In this document: piece after piece, positions 29,401-40,057 of the stretch
Layout: each line of letters opens with the position of its first letter
Position numbering within the stretch: position 1 is the stretch's first letter
Source of the DNA: Strigamia acuminata
Taxonomy: Eukaryota; Arthropoda; Chilopoda; Geophilomorpha; Linotaeniidae
Length of the DNA: 64,000 nt
NCBI GenBank assembly: GCA_949358305.1
Contig: OX442319.1
Coordinates: forward strand, 124,001 to 188,000
Reading direction: 5' to 3'
Program-made: the position numbers and the translations under genes
Notes under the pieces: generated by a model
Told to the model about the DNA's origin: nothing
The model's input: only the letters and a program-made list of their open reading frames with translations
The model's database searches: none

Positions 29401-31110
29401 GTCTGTGGTCTTCTGCATTTCTAAAATGCCCGCTGTATGAAAATGACCCATTCGGCTATGCCAGTAAGAGATATCTAATGCTTTCTCCTGCTGGAGTGCA
29501 TTCCCCGTTGTATTTGCTTGCAAAAACCCCAAGTCGTTAGTGGGATTCGCGACCGTGTCGGTACCCGCTGCCCCTTTCGCTTGCGGCGGTGCTTTAAGCA
29601 CCTCACTATACGCTGGCTTCGCACTATCACTCGCTTGCTGCGTTACGCTCACACTCGCTGGAGAAATTAGTGCACTCTGGTTAACAACATTAGCATTTTC
29701 AACAATATTAAGTGTGTTAGTCAATTGATCACCCACAGCAACTGCATTCGAGGGCGTCGAAACTGCAGTTGTGTTTACAGTAAGAGCCGGTATCTGACAT
29801 GAACTTTTATACATTCTATCTGATTGCCGCCACGCAGTCAGTACTGGCTCGGTGATCTTCTCTTTAAACACGACCAATTTCCCATTTGCAACACGGGTGA
29901 TGAAACCAGCTTCGTCTGTTCGCCCCAACGAGATTAAATTTTTACAAAAATTTGGCGCATAGAAAACGTTGCGCAATACAAATGGGTGACCATCAGCTTT
30001 AGTAGCTGATTCCAGTCTAATACTGCCTACACCCTCAATCTTGGAGGATCCTTCTCCAAGGCGAACAGTATAATTGGTAAGCGGTTTGAAATCGATAAAC
30101 CCGTGTTTACAAAATGTAAAGTGGTCGGTCGCGGCGGTATCTATGTACCACGACATGTCTTTGTGGCCCGAAGAAACAAATGAGGCAACTGGCATAGAAG
30201 ATTGTTCGACAGTTTGATGAAGCGACGTGTAAAAGTTCACCAATTCTTCAGATGCGCTGAGATTAGCCTTCTTGCCACGTGATCGACCGCGTCCACGACC
30301 ACGGCCGCGCGACTGTGCGACATTCGAGCTCACTTTCTGCATCGGTGCAGAGTCTTGTTGCTTCGGGGTGGGACAATCTCGCGAGAAATGGCCTCTCCCG
30401 CCACAATTAAAACAAATAAGTCCTTTTCCTTGTTGTTGTGGCTGTCCACTAGCAAAAGCTCCTGTCGACGGCACTGCAGAACTATCAGAAGATCCCGCGT
30501 GGGTGCGGTTGTACTCCGCTAAAAGCCTTTCACGCACTTTTGCCGTCGTGAAATCTGCTTTGTCCCAGTGGTATATTTGTTGCTTGAGTCCTTCCCATTC
30601 TGGACCCAAGAAATCCAAATATTGAAATGCAATAAATTTGTCTTCCAAAACAATTTCAACGTCTTTAAGTTCTGCCGCCTTTCTATCTACACGTGCCGTA
30701 AACACGACCATTTCCTCATCGGGTGCCAATTTCATTTGTAGAAATTCTCTCCTAAGCCTTGCTTGTCTAGCCATGGTCGTGGGTTGGTAGGCTTCCTTCA
30801 ATGCGTCCCATGCCTTTTTAGAAGTCGCATGTGCAACTGCAACAACTTTTTGTGCTTCTGCGCAAGCTAAACAGATCGAGGAACGTGCTTTATGTTCACG
30901 TGTCTTAAAGTCACGTATCTCGCGTGGTGTGGCCGCAGCCGTTAACGCTGGCTCATCGCCCACCACGTGATTCCACGTGCCTTGCTGCTCTAGAATTAGC
31001 TGCATGTTGGTTGCCCACGATTCATAATTCGTCCCATCAAGTTTACGTATATTAGGGGCGAATGGCTTTGAAAAGTCCTCAAATTTCCAATCGCTGGCTG
31101 CCATGATCAA
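26422..31110 (-). pseudogene. Copia element 4 gag-pol, two in-frame stops
   Basis: One continuous reading frame of about 1560 codons from MIMAASDWKFEDF to LCDNIFDM, broken only by TGA at 29182-29184 (in the integrase, after DDFSRYM) and TAG at 27811-27813 (at the connector/RT border, after LLGSK). No frameshift. Order: gag; CCHC knuckle CFNCGGRGHFSRDC (about residue 235); protease YIDTAATDHF (about 322), where the usual G after D-T is A; GAG-pre-integrase WHSRMGHFH; integrase (MDVWGA, RTDNGGEF, AERANRT); connector; RT with YVDDIVVF; RNase H with FTDASYATD and KHIEVRFHFL. Both stops stand where related copia proteins have tryptophan, which suggests G-to-A changes. Everything else is well preserved, so loss of function was recent or the stops are read through at low level. 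Confidence 0.9.
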
Positions 31111-31254
31111 ATTTCAAAATAATACCGTAGCACAATTCACTTTGCACAAACACTTTCACAAAAATAATCTGAAGACACAGTAAATTCCCCCAAAAATTAG
31201 GCGAAATATCACAATCCACCCTAGGACAAATCTCACTAAGTGAGATGCAAAACT

Positions 31255-31330
31255 CTACACAGTATCCCCCGAGTTCCGACCGGACTCCTAGGACCGCGGG
31301 ACACTCGGTGGCCAGGGAAAGCCTGTGCAG
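31255..31330 (-). ncRNA. Copia leader stem-loop (element 4)
   Basis: Arms CTGCACAG (31323-31330) and CTGTGTAG (31255-31262) pair over 8 bp with one G-U. The 60-nt loop contains the core AGTGTCCCGCGGTCCTAGG (about 31286-31304). The leader box is at 31377-31400, 46 nt upstream in the transcript. Confidence 0.58.
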
Positions 31331-31376
31331 AAATAGGATGGCACTAGTCGACTGACTAGAGGGTGCCAAACACACT

Positions 31377-31400
31377 AAAGGGCCCAAACAAAACCTTAAA
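31377..31400 (-). promoter_or_regulatory. Conserved copia leader box (element 4)
   Basis: Minus-strand reading TTTAAGGTTTTGTTTGGGCC, followed by CTTTAG. Same place and similar sequence as in elements 2, 3 and 5. Confidence 0.5.
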
Positions 31401-31527
31401 TAACTAATGACAAGTAATTTCGAACCCCTAAATGCACTTAAATCGATGTGAAGTTGGCAAAGTTGAGATGATTCGTGAATTTGCGGGACTGTGCGTCGCA
31501 AAACGATCCCCAAGCTGGCAGCTGGTT

Positions 31528-33093
31528 GTTGCGGTCTGTCAACACCAAACAGCCATGAATGGGGTCGGGGCTATTTGAATTTCCCGCTTCTAAAAACTCA
31601 AGTGATCGTATTGTTAAATTCGTACGAAAACCGCGCTGAGAACACAAATCCGCACTGAAAACTATTGTTGAATGCATGGAGCATTGATGGGAACACCGTT
31701 GATTAATATCCAATGGAGTGCTGAATCAATGGCTAATCCAGGGAAAGGCTTAACTACTCACAACACATTGAAAACTAAGGTTGAAAATAGAAAACACGGG
31801 AGTAAACAAAAAACAACTTGTTTATTAAAAAGTTAGTTGAGAACTGAATAAAATACACTGATTACATTGGTTCCTGAGGAACCGCACATGCGCAGTGCCC
31901 GTTATGGCACACGCCAAGCCGATAGCGGCGAAATACAAAAACAAAAGAAACTCCGTTGTCATAGCAACGGAGGAAACGAAATCACAGCAAAGTTGTAGTT
32001 ACATAAAAACTGCACGAAATAAAGATTGTGATAAACTAAAATGATCACAAGAATACCAGGAATATTTAATCTAATCACAACAATAAGATCTAAAAAGTAA
32101 AACAGTGCAAACGGAGCCAAAACAATGATCGTCAAGCAGATGATCGAGACAGCCAATCAGCGTCAAGCAAAATGATGCAATCAAAACATTTGAATTCCGA
32201 ACGGAATAAAAATGCAAAAATAGCAAAGAATACAGGTGAAAACACTTCGAAATGAAATAGTAAATGCAGATTATAAGAATATAAAATACAAAAATAACGG
32301 TTACATTGTGTAATCGTCGCTTGGGACAAACATGGCGACCGGCGAACATAACAAAGGTATTGGATCAAACATGGCGTCCGGCGAACATTGCAAAAGCGTC
32401 AAAACAATTTGAAATTGGAATATAAAGCACTTAATGTAAATAACAAATAAAGTATCTATTAAAATACAAGAATAATTATTAATTCTCATCACAAAATACG
32501 GAATGAATAAACACAAGTTTAATAAATACAAAAATGTTGATCGAACCGAACATTCTCGGCTACGCTTTTACGGCAGCCGACAACGAACGTTCGAAACAAC
32601 CGATCGAAGCATTTTGGGCAGTTCTAATGCATCCAGAAAGAAAGAACAGACTCGAAATAGTCAGAAACAAATGTAAAAAGAAATCCAAATGAATTCTAAA
32701 ACACAAAACGAAAGGTTAGAAGACGGAAGCAAAAGTCCGCTAGCAACCGAAAAATGACGTATCGAGCATCGCAAATGTATGCCAGAAAACGAAGAAAACA
32801 TTAGAACTGCACGCAATAAACACAAAATCAAGGGAAATTAATAGAAAGGTTCATAAATGCACTCAAAAAGACACGAATAAAATAATAGCAAGGTATTAAC
32901 ACTACATTAAATCGAAAAGTGACAATAAAAATCAGTGAAAAACATTTTAATAAGTCAAAATTCCTGTAAAGTGAAAAATATCAGTTAATTATGAAAAATA
33001 AAACACTAAAGGAAAATTAAACAAATCAAAGCAATTAGTAATATTTATTGACACAATCTCAGCACAACAATTCTTCCACGCTGTCTTGCAACA
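31528..33093 (-). repeat. 3' LTR of BEL/Pao element
   Basis: 1566 bp. On the minus strand TGTTGCAAGACAGC...GACCGCAACA. It matches 39291-39372 plus 53297-54781 nearly exactly. It is AT-rich and holds several open frames with no domain, which I leave out. Confidence 0.9.
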
Positions 33094-33146
33094 GCGAATT
33101 GCCGGCGAGAGAACAGAGAAGAGAAAACACAACGAGCTCAAACAAA

Positions 33147-36100
33147 TCAGTCCAGTTCAAGAGCTCTCACATGCTTAACTGATCTTTTCAGTTCACGTCC
33201 ATCTGGTAGCACTACTTTAATGACTCGAGTAAAACCATCCTCACCTGGAAAAATCTCCTTTATCCGGGCAAGTGGCCAAAAATAGGGATTTGTTCCTATT
33301 TTTTCTAACAACACGATCTGATTCACTTTGGGGTTTTTGAAATTTCTATCGCCTTTGGTTTCATAAAAATTTCGCAATTGCGTAAGGTAACTTTTTCTCC
33401 ACACTCTCCAAAATTCCCAAATGAACTGTCTGCGTTTAATGTCTAATTTTCTTAAATCTGTCTTTTTGATGGCACTCAATTTTTTGTTTATAAGGTATTT
33501 TGGTAAACCACCGGTTAAAAAATTTTCAGGCGCCAAAATTCTGCCTCCATCAACACTGTCGGGAACGTAGGATAAAGGTCTTGAATTTAATACGAAACTA
33601 ATTTCCAAAGCTAAGGTTTGAAGAGTCTCCAAATCAACGGTATATCGAAGCAAAGTTTTTCGAAGTTTATCTTTAACTGAACGGACAAGGCGTTCCCATG
33701 CCCCTCCCATCCAGGGGGACAGGGGTGGAATAAAAGTCCATAACACTCTTTTTTCCGATAGGAAAGTTTGTATGTCCTTGTGACCAATGAGCTTGCCCCA
33801 TGATTGTAACTCCACACTACCACGTTCAAATGTTTTGCTATTATCGGAGAATATTTTGGCAGGATAGCCAAAACGAGCACCAAATCGTCGCATTGCTAAC
33901 AAAAACTTGGGAACAGAAAGATCTTCGGACACTTCCAAGTGCAAGCTTCTCGTCACCATGCACGTGAATAAAAGAATATAAACCTTTTTCCGTTCCTTTT
34001 TGTTGTTGCCAACATAAATGGGTCCAAGATGATCAATTCCAGTGTGTTGGAATGGAGCCGCTGGAGTTACGCGTTCAGTGGGAAGGTCACCAGTAGAAGG
34101 GTTATTTCTCGCAAGTTTAGCACGTCTGCAAATTGCACACTCTCGAATCACTGTCTGAATTGTTTTTCTTCCTCTTATGATCCAAAATTGTTCACGTAAG
34201 TGATAAAGGGTTTCACTAATATCACCGTGAAGTAGTTCTAGATGTGCTTTTCTGATCAACAGTCGTGTTATCCAACTATCGTAATGCAAAATAATGGGAT
34301 AGACTTCATCAAATGTCAACAAAGATTTTTTCAAACGGCTTCGAAGTCTCAGTAATCCGTTTTCGTCAATAAAGAGTTCGAAATTCCTTAAAGTGGAATG
34401 TTTGCTTAATTCCCTTTTGTTTTTTACATCCTCAACTTCCTCCAAAAAATGTAATTTCTGCGAAAGTTTTAGGATCTTCAGTTGGTTTGCCTCCAACTCG
34501 AGTGGCGAGAGGGGCTCACCGCGAACAAGTTGACTTTTCCATTTCATTATGTAGGAAAACACTCTCAAAAGTCGGTTGTAGTTGCTAAAACGTCGGAAAA
34601 ATTTGTAAATAAAATTCTCTTTTACTTGAATAGTCATAACAATTAATTTTCTCTCTTCATCGGGTGGGTTTTCCTGTATAACTTCTTTCTTTTCCAGTTT
34701 TGATACATCAACTCCATCCCACCAAAGTTTGTTGTTCATCAATGTTTTTGAGTTGTGTGGACGGGTCAATAAGTCAGCTGGGTTGAATTCGGTTGGCACA
34801 TGAGACCATTGCTCAGGCTTGGAAAAGGAAATAATTTCCTGAACACGGTTTGAGACATACGGTTTCCAAACGTTTTTGTCTGAATTAATCCAGGCGAGTG
34901 TGATAGTCGAGTCCGAGTAGTAACGAACTTCAGTGACAGGGTATCCAGGAAGAAAGTTCTCGAGCAGATATTTTGTCATTCTGACTCCAACCACTGCTGC
35001 TGTTAATTCGAGTCGAGGAAGAGTAACCTTTTTGGCCGGCGCAATGCGGCATTTACTTAACAACAATGTTCTTTTGCCCTCCACGTTGACGACAAAAATC
35101 GTGCAGCCAAATGCTTTTGTGCTGGCGTCACAAAAAACTTCTAGGGTTATTTCCTGACCTGAATAAGTATTTAACCAACGTTGAACTTTTAGTTCCTTGA
35201 GTTGTTGGATGTCGGAATTCCAATCTTCAATTTCTTTTTTCTCTGAATCAAGAATCTTTTCATCCCATTTTTTCGTCCGAGCCCAGATCGCTTGAATGAG
35301 CAATTTCATTTGAAGAATCACAGGAGCCAAGAGTCTCATGGGATCGAAAATTGAAGCTAAAAATGAGACAACTTCTCGCTTCGTAATCGGAATTTTTTCA
35401 ATTTTCGGTATTTTAAACATTATCATGTCCTTTTCTGTGTCCCAAAGTATGCCGAGCATTTTAATGATTCCAAGACTAGAAAACTCCTCGCCCCGCATGT
35501 GGAATCCCTCTTTTTTCAAGTTCTCGAAGACGTCTTTACTGCAAGTCGCCCACTTCACAAGGGGAAGTTTTCCGCTGTCTAAAATCATTTTTAATCTCTC
35601 GCAATGTGTCGTCGTGTCGGCTGGAAAATCTCCTCCAGATGTTAAGTCATCCATAAAAATTCCATCATCTAACGCATCAACTTCTTTGACGTGTGTTTTC
35701 TCAAATTGTTTTGCATGTTTTCTAATGGTTGCGCATAGGAGGAATGGTGAGGAAATAACACCAAAGGGCACGACGATCATTCTCAGGATCATAATGTTGT
35801 TCCACAGGTTTTGCCACGAATAAGGCTGTTTAAAATAATCACGAGCCACCCACAGAAAGCGTAAAAAGTTTCTTTGAGTCGGGTTAATCATAACTTGCAA
35901 GAATGCTTGTTTAATATCTGCTATTATCGGGATGCAATAGAGACGAAATCTCACAATAACAAGAATTAAGTCAGGGTTGAGGGAAGGTCCCGGAAATAAA
36001 CAGTCATTGAGGGAAAGTTTTCCCTTCTTGGATGAAGACGCGTTGAATACTATTCTAAATTTAGAAGTATCTCGATCCTCTTTTATGACGGGGTGGTGAG

Positions 36101-36494
36101 GTATATTATATATCCTCTTCTTGAGAAAACGTTCCTCCTTTGGGACTTCCTCCGCGTGATTTTCCTCGATGTACTGCCACATTGAGTTGTCGTAACGTTT
36201 TTTATAGTCCTCATTTGCATCGATTCGTTTAAGCGTGTTGGCTAATTGGTTCATGGCGAGTTCCCAGTTGGAATCTAAGTCAGTTTCTTGTCCATTAAAG
36301 GGAAGCATCACTTCATATCTTCCGTCCTCCAAACGTGTTGTCGTGGATTCGAATCGGTCTCGAATAAAGTCGGAATCCTTTTCTCCCGAATCTATCCCGA
36401 TTGCCTCCAGATTCCAAAGCTTGTCCAACTTCTCATTTATATCAACGTTGCAAGTGTTGCAACACGTGGTTAAATCGGCTTCATCATCAAACAA
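33147..36494 (-). CDS. BEL/Pao pol: RT, RNase H, integrase
   Basis: 1115 codons, in the same frame as the upstream gag-protease and separated from it only by a TGA (36525-36527). The frame is open from 36524; the first ATG is at 36494. Visible: RT domain starting near IPHHPVIKED, with the catalytic motif FMDDLTSGG (about 281); RNase H with VFCDASTKAFG (about 455); integrase zinc region (HGDISETLYHL, CAICRRAK, about 745-775); integrase D in GIDHLGP (about 820), D in FSDNSKTFE (about 885), E in GGAWERLVRS (about 931); C-terminal DUF5641-type region with WPLARIKEIFPG (about 1050-1110). Catalytic residues look intact. Translation would need read-through of the TGA or internal initiation. Confidence 0.9.
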   Translation of the reverse strand: MFDDEADLTTCCNTCNVDINEKLDKLWNLEAIGIDSGEKDSDFIRDRFESTTTRLEDGRYEVMLPFNGQETDLDSNWELAMNQLANTLKRIDANEDYKKRYDNSMWQYIEENHAEEVPKEERFLKKRIYNIPHHPVIKEDRDTSKFRIVFNASSSKKGKLSLNDCLFPGPSLNPDLILVIVRFRLYCIPIIADIKQAFLQVMINPTQRNFLRFLWVARDYFKQPYSWQNLWNNIMILRMIVVPFGVISSPFLLCATIRKHAKQFEKTHVKEVDALDDGIFMDDLTSGGDFPADTTTHCERLKMILDSGKLPLVKWATCSKDVFENLKKEGFHMRGEEFSSLGIIKMLGILWDTEKDMIMFKIPKIEKIPITKREVVSFLASIFDPMRLLAPVILQMKLLIQAIWARTKKWDEKILDSEKKEIEDWNSDIQQLKELKVQRWLNTYSGQEITLEVFCDASTKAFGCTIFVVNVEGKRTLLLSKCRIAPAKKVTLPRLELTAAVVGVRMTKYLLENFLPGYPVTEVRYYSDSTITLAWINSDKNVWKPYVSNRVQEIISFSKPEQWSHVPTEFNPADLLTRPHNSKTLMNNKLWWDGVDVSKLEKKEVIQENPPDEERKLIVMTIQVKENFIYKFFRRFSNYNRLLRVFSYIMKWKSQLVRGEPLSPLELEANQLKILKLSQKLHFLEEVEDVKNKRELSKHSTLRNFELFIDENGLLRLRSRLKKSLLTFDEVYPIILHYDSWITRLLIRKAHLELLHGDISETLYHLREQFWIIRGRKTIQTVIRECAICRRAKLARNNPSTGDLPTERVTPAAPFQHTGIDHLGPIYVGNNKKERKKVYILLFTCMVTRSLHLEVSEDLSVPKFLLAMRRFGARFGYPAKIFSDNSKTFERGSVELQSWGKLIGHKDIQTFLSEKRVLWTFIPPLSPWMGGAWERLVRSVKDKLRKTLLRYTVDLETLQTLALEISFVLNSRPLSYVPDSVDGGRILAPENFLTGGLPKYLINKKLSAIKKTDLRKLDIKRRQFIWEFWRVWRKSYLTQLRNFYETKGDRNFKNPKVNQIVLLEKIGTNPYFWPLARIKEIFPGEDGFTRVIKVVLPDGRELKRSVKHVRALELD

Positions 36495-36524
36495 ATCTGT
36501 GTTTCCTGCCGCTCCTGTCAGAAC

Positions 36525-38381
36525 TCATCCAAATAAAGTGTTGATTAGTCCAAGGTCGGCGTTGACTTTTTTCTTGCCATCCTTAACGACCTTCCACCAC
36601 ACGTCGACTCCTAAAAGAATGTCTATTTGGGAAGTCTTCGCGGGTAGGTCTTCAGCAAGTTCCAGATTCAATTTTTTCACTTTGTCTATTACCGACGCAT
36701 TTAAAATGCCCTGTACTTTTGGCAAATTCTCAACTGAAAGCATCGACAATTTCAAGTCCTGATTGTCATTCTTGCTTTGCAAAATAACATTAAACACGTC
36801 ATAGTCTGTGGCAGCAGGCTTTGAGTCGTTGAACCGTTGCGTGGTTGCAAAAATACAGCCGCACTTTGTCAATTTCAGTCTATGCACAAGTTCTGTCGTA
36901 ATAAATGATCGATGGCTTCCTGGGTCGATCATGCCTCTGATGTGATGTGAACCACCATTTCTTGTCTTAAGATCGGCAGTGAAGATTATTAATTGAAGAG
37001 TCGCGGAGATCGCGCACGAGACGTGTGTTGTCATTTGTGGCTCCTTGGGCTTCTCGACAACGCTTGATGAATTCTTTGTATCCGACTTCCTGCAAATGGT
37101 GGAGTGATGTCTTCTGCCACAATGTTTGCAGGAAAATTTCACTTTGCAGTCCCCGACGCGATGTCCTGTTCTAAAACAATTGAAGCAAAGTCTATTCTTT
37201 TTTATGATTTCAATCTTCGCATTAACTTCGAATTCCTTTTTGCAGGAACCATTCAAATGGTCTTCTTCACAAAAAATACACTTGATGGTCTTCGAGTTGG
37301 AAGATTTGTTGTCTTGTTTGGACTCTCCGGACTTCACTTTAGCATTTGATTGCGGTTTAGAATCTTGAGTCGCAGCACACGTGGTCATGGAACCCTTTTG
37401 CTTGCCTTTTTCGACTTCAGTTTTCTCCTTCTTCACTTTTTCAGAATGAGAAGAATTGTCAGTTCTTTCCGCCATAGCTACTTCTTTCAAGAAAAAGTCA
37501 AGTAGTGTCATAATGTTCTTGTTTTGAATTCCATGCACCTGATAAAAACGCAATGCCATTTGAGTTGGAAATTTGCTAATAATATCCGGCATGAGAAAAG
37601 CACCTGAAGTTTGTATGGGTATTTTCAACTGCTCAAGGAGTCTGACGGTGGAAGAAATTTTGGTTAAATTTGTTCTTAACGCTTTAGTTGGATAGACACT
37701 CGTAACAATTTTCATTTCTCTAATTGATCTGATGAGGGCAGTTTGCTGTGCGTCCTCATCCCCGTAGTTCCTCTCCAACTCTTCACGAGCCAAATGGTAT
37801 GATTCCTCGATCAAGGGAAAAGTTGAAATCAAAGTGGCTGCTTCGCCAACACACATTGTTTGTAGATATTGAAGCTTTTCCACATCGCTTAAGTCTGGGT
37901 CCTTATGTACTGAAGTTTTGAAGTTACTTTTGAAGGTCTTGTACTTCAAAATGTCCCCATCGAACTTCACAGACTCCAATTTTGGCAACTTCTGGATTTT
38001 TCGGAAAAAAGCATTCATTGTCGTATGACCGCCAGATGCAGTTGACATATTTAGTCGTCCTCCCAGTGTAGGAAGGGACCGTTTCGATACTTCCCAACGT
38101 CCGCGGAGAAGATCCACTCTTGTTTGAACTGCTTCGAGTTTTTCAATGGCTTCAAGATAAAATCCATGTTCAGAATGTATTTGAAGATCATTGAGTTCAT
38201 TGACAGCACGTGTCTCTCGAATATTTGCTGTAGATAGCAGCGCCTCCAACTCTCCCGGGTCGCTGGTCTGCTCCGATACAGTCAGCAAAGCGGAGAGCGA
38301 AGTGAGTAGCGCTTCCCATTTTGTCTCCAGAATTTCGAGTTGTTCTAGAGTAATCATGTTTTGCACGGAAGGATCTGCCAT
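36525..38381 (-). CDS. BEL/Pao gag and protease
   Basis: 618 codons from MADPSVQNMITLEQLE. N-terminal coiled-coil-like region, then a DUF1759-type gag domain (about 130-260, LPKLESVKFDGD). Three zinc fingers typical of BEL gag follow: CIFCEEDHLNGSC, CFNCFRTGHRVGDC and CKHCGRRHHSTIC (about 370-425). The protease follows with MIDPGSHRSF (about 485) and ILLGVDVWW (about 590). The active-site triplet is D-P-G where D-S-G is usual, so the protease may be impaired. The frame ends at TGA right after LINTLFG, a place where BEL proteins normally continue with tryptophan into pol. Confidence 0.9.
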   Translation of the reverse strand: MADPSVQNMITLEQLEILETKWEALLTSLSALLTVSEQTSDPGELEALLSTANIRETRAVNELNDLQIHSEHGFYLEAIEKLEAVQTRVDLLRGRWEVSKRSLPTLGGRLNMSTASGGHTTMNAFFRKIQKLPKLESVKFDGDILKYKTFKSNFKTSVHKDPDLSDVEKLQYLQTMCVGEAATLISTFPLIEESYHLAREELERNYGDEDAQQTALIRSIREMKIVTSVYPTKALRTNLTKISSTVRLLEQLKIPIQTSGAFLMPDIISKFPTQMALRFYQVHGIQNKNIMTLLDFFLKEVAMAERTDNSSHSEKVKKEKTEVEKGKQKGSMTTCAATQDSKPQSNAKVKSGESKQDNKSSNSKTIKCIFCEEDHLNGSCKKEFEVNAKIEIIKKNRLCFNCFRTGHRVGDCKVKFSCKHCGRRHHSTICRKSDTKNSSSVVEKPKEPQMTTHVSCAISATLQLIIFTADLKTRNGGSHHIRGMIDPGSHRSFITTELVHRLKLTKCGCIFATTQRFNDSKPAATDYDVFNVILQSKNDNQDLKLSMLSVENLPKVQGILNASVIDKVKKLNLELAEDLPAKTSQIDILLGVDVWWKVVKDGKKKVNADLGLINTLFG

Positions 38382-39290
38382 GTTTTCTCTCCTCTCACAA
38401 ATTCACGGCTGCAAATTGCGAAAAGGAAGATAAAATCTCGTTTGACAAAAAACACTTCGCTTTCAATTTTTAAAAGAATAAAATTTTCAATTTTATCCCC
38501 CAAAAATACACAGAATTTTTCAACGTTTAATTGCCCAAATGACAAAAAATCAATTGAAAATGCACAAGAATATCGAGTGTTTTGACAATCAAGGATGCCA
38601 AAACAAACGAGCGACCTTGATCACGTATGAAAAACGTGACTCAAAAAGTCCTACACAAGTTTGAAATATTTTCGGCGATTCGTTTGGAACGAAATTCGCA
38701 CGAAAACCACTATTAAATTTTAACGTTAATAACTGACAGCCCTTGCAATGAGAGACTGACCAGCAACTAGCTTCAAAAAATCTAAATCTCCCCTGGTTAT
38801 GCCAGTTATATGGAGATGCATGCATAAAATTAAAGAAAACACTAAAACAATTTGCAATAAAATTCACTTTTTACTAAATTTCCCTTAAGATTAGCATATG
38901 AAACAGCAATAACACCAAAAAGAATACCCAAAACAATACCCTCATGCAAACAAAACCTCCAAAATAAATGCACTGAATGATAAAACACAAGAAAAGCAAT
39001 AAATCCAGGGGCGAATCGACTTCTCAGCACAGCGCGTTGTGTTATCCAAATCCAAGATGGCGACCGTAGAATCCCGCTGATGACACACAAAAGTTCGCAC
39101 TCGACGCAAGAGCTGTCCCAGTCGTGACTGTTGTCACGTTGAACGGCGACACTCGTAGCAGACGACGAATCACGAACGTATTGTTCTCCCGTCGCAACAA
39201 ACACGCGAAGAAACGTATCCAAAACAAACCGGAAAAACTCACAGATTTCAGACGGAATCCTGGTCACGTGCACCATAAAAACGTATTCGA
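38382..39290 (-). other. 5' leader of BEL/Pao element
   Basis: About 900 bp between the 5' LTR and gag. A candidate primer site on the minus strand is TGGTGCACGTGACC at about 39261-39274, some 16 nt inside the LTR; I could not name the tRNA. Open frames on both strands here have no recognisable domain. Confidence 0.55.
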
Positions 39291-39372
39291 TGTTGCGGTC
39301 TGTCAACACCAAACAGCCATGAATGGGGTCGGGGCTATTTGAATTTCCCGCTTCTAAAAACTCAAGGGATCG
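39291..39372 (-). repeat. 5' LTR of BEL/Pao, left piece
   Basis: 82 bp matching 31528-31609. The LTR is broken at 39372 by the gypsy element; ATCG (39369-39372) is the left copy of its target duplication. Confidence 0.92.
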
Positions 39373-40044
39373 TGTTACGAATCAACTTAGATGTTTAATT
39401 GATTTGATCTGAATTTACGCGCAAAGTGATGTTAGCGCAAATCAGCGGGCAAAGTTCGTAGATTTACTCTGTTTGTGCCATCGTCATATGCGGATATCGG
39501 ACGGTGAATAAACCTAACTCGCTGTAACACACATTATTTATATTCGACGGGCTCAATCTCACGTTGTGGGTCTTTACGTTTAAAAAGAATGAGTATGCGC
39601 AGTGATATTCGTATGCGGGTGGGCGTAGGATGTCACAGGCATGCGAAGGGATAAAAGGTGGGCAAAAAGAGGCGCTATTAAGTGTTAAATTAGAAGGGGC
39701 GCGTGTTAAAGCGCAAAATAAAGATTGACAAACTCAATTCAATCTAAGAGGTGTTAACTCGTTGAAAGAGGTATGAGAAGTGTGTATTATGGATAAAAGT
39801 AGCGACCAGGTAAACATGAGTCATGTGACCAGGTCGATTGGAGTGGGTGAGGGGGTGGAAGGTATAAAATAAGGTTAATTGTTGAAAATAATAAGATGCG
39901 CGCAATGAAGCTGCGCATATATTTAGAGATGATTCATCGATGTTAGATGAAAAGAAAGATTGGGAAAAAATAAGAAAACTTAAGATTGGGTCAGTCTAAG
40001 TTAGAAATGAATAAAAAAGAAGGGTGGGTAACCTGCCCGTGACA
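39373..40044 (-). repeat. 3' LTR of gypsy element
   Basis: 672 bp, TGTCACGGGCAGG...GATTCGTAACA on the minus strand, matching 52621-53292 throughout as read. Confidence 0.96.
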
Positions 40045-40057
40045 TCCCTCCCCCCTT
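40045..40057 (-). other. Polypurine tract of gypsy element
   Basis: Minus-strand reading AAGGGGGGAGGGA, directly before the TGTCAC start of the 3' LTR. Confidence 0.9.

Larger units (their letters stand above)
25877..31527 (-). mobile_element. Copia element 4 (5' LTR missing)
   Basis: A minus-strand Ty1/copia element with its 3' LTR at 25877-26399, polypurine tract, a gag-pol frame with two stops, and about 415 bp of leader. The leader is cut at 31527 by the start of the BEL LTR. No primer site or 5' LTR of this element appears on either side of the BEL element. Confidence 0.88.

Noticed and set aside
31959-32531. Membrane-protein-like small ORFs inside the BEL LTR
   Set aside because: They recur in both LTR copies, are AT-composition artefacts and have no start context or domain.
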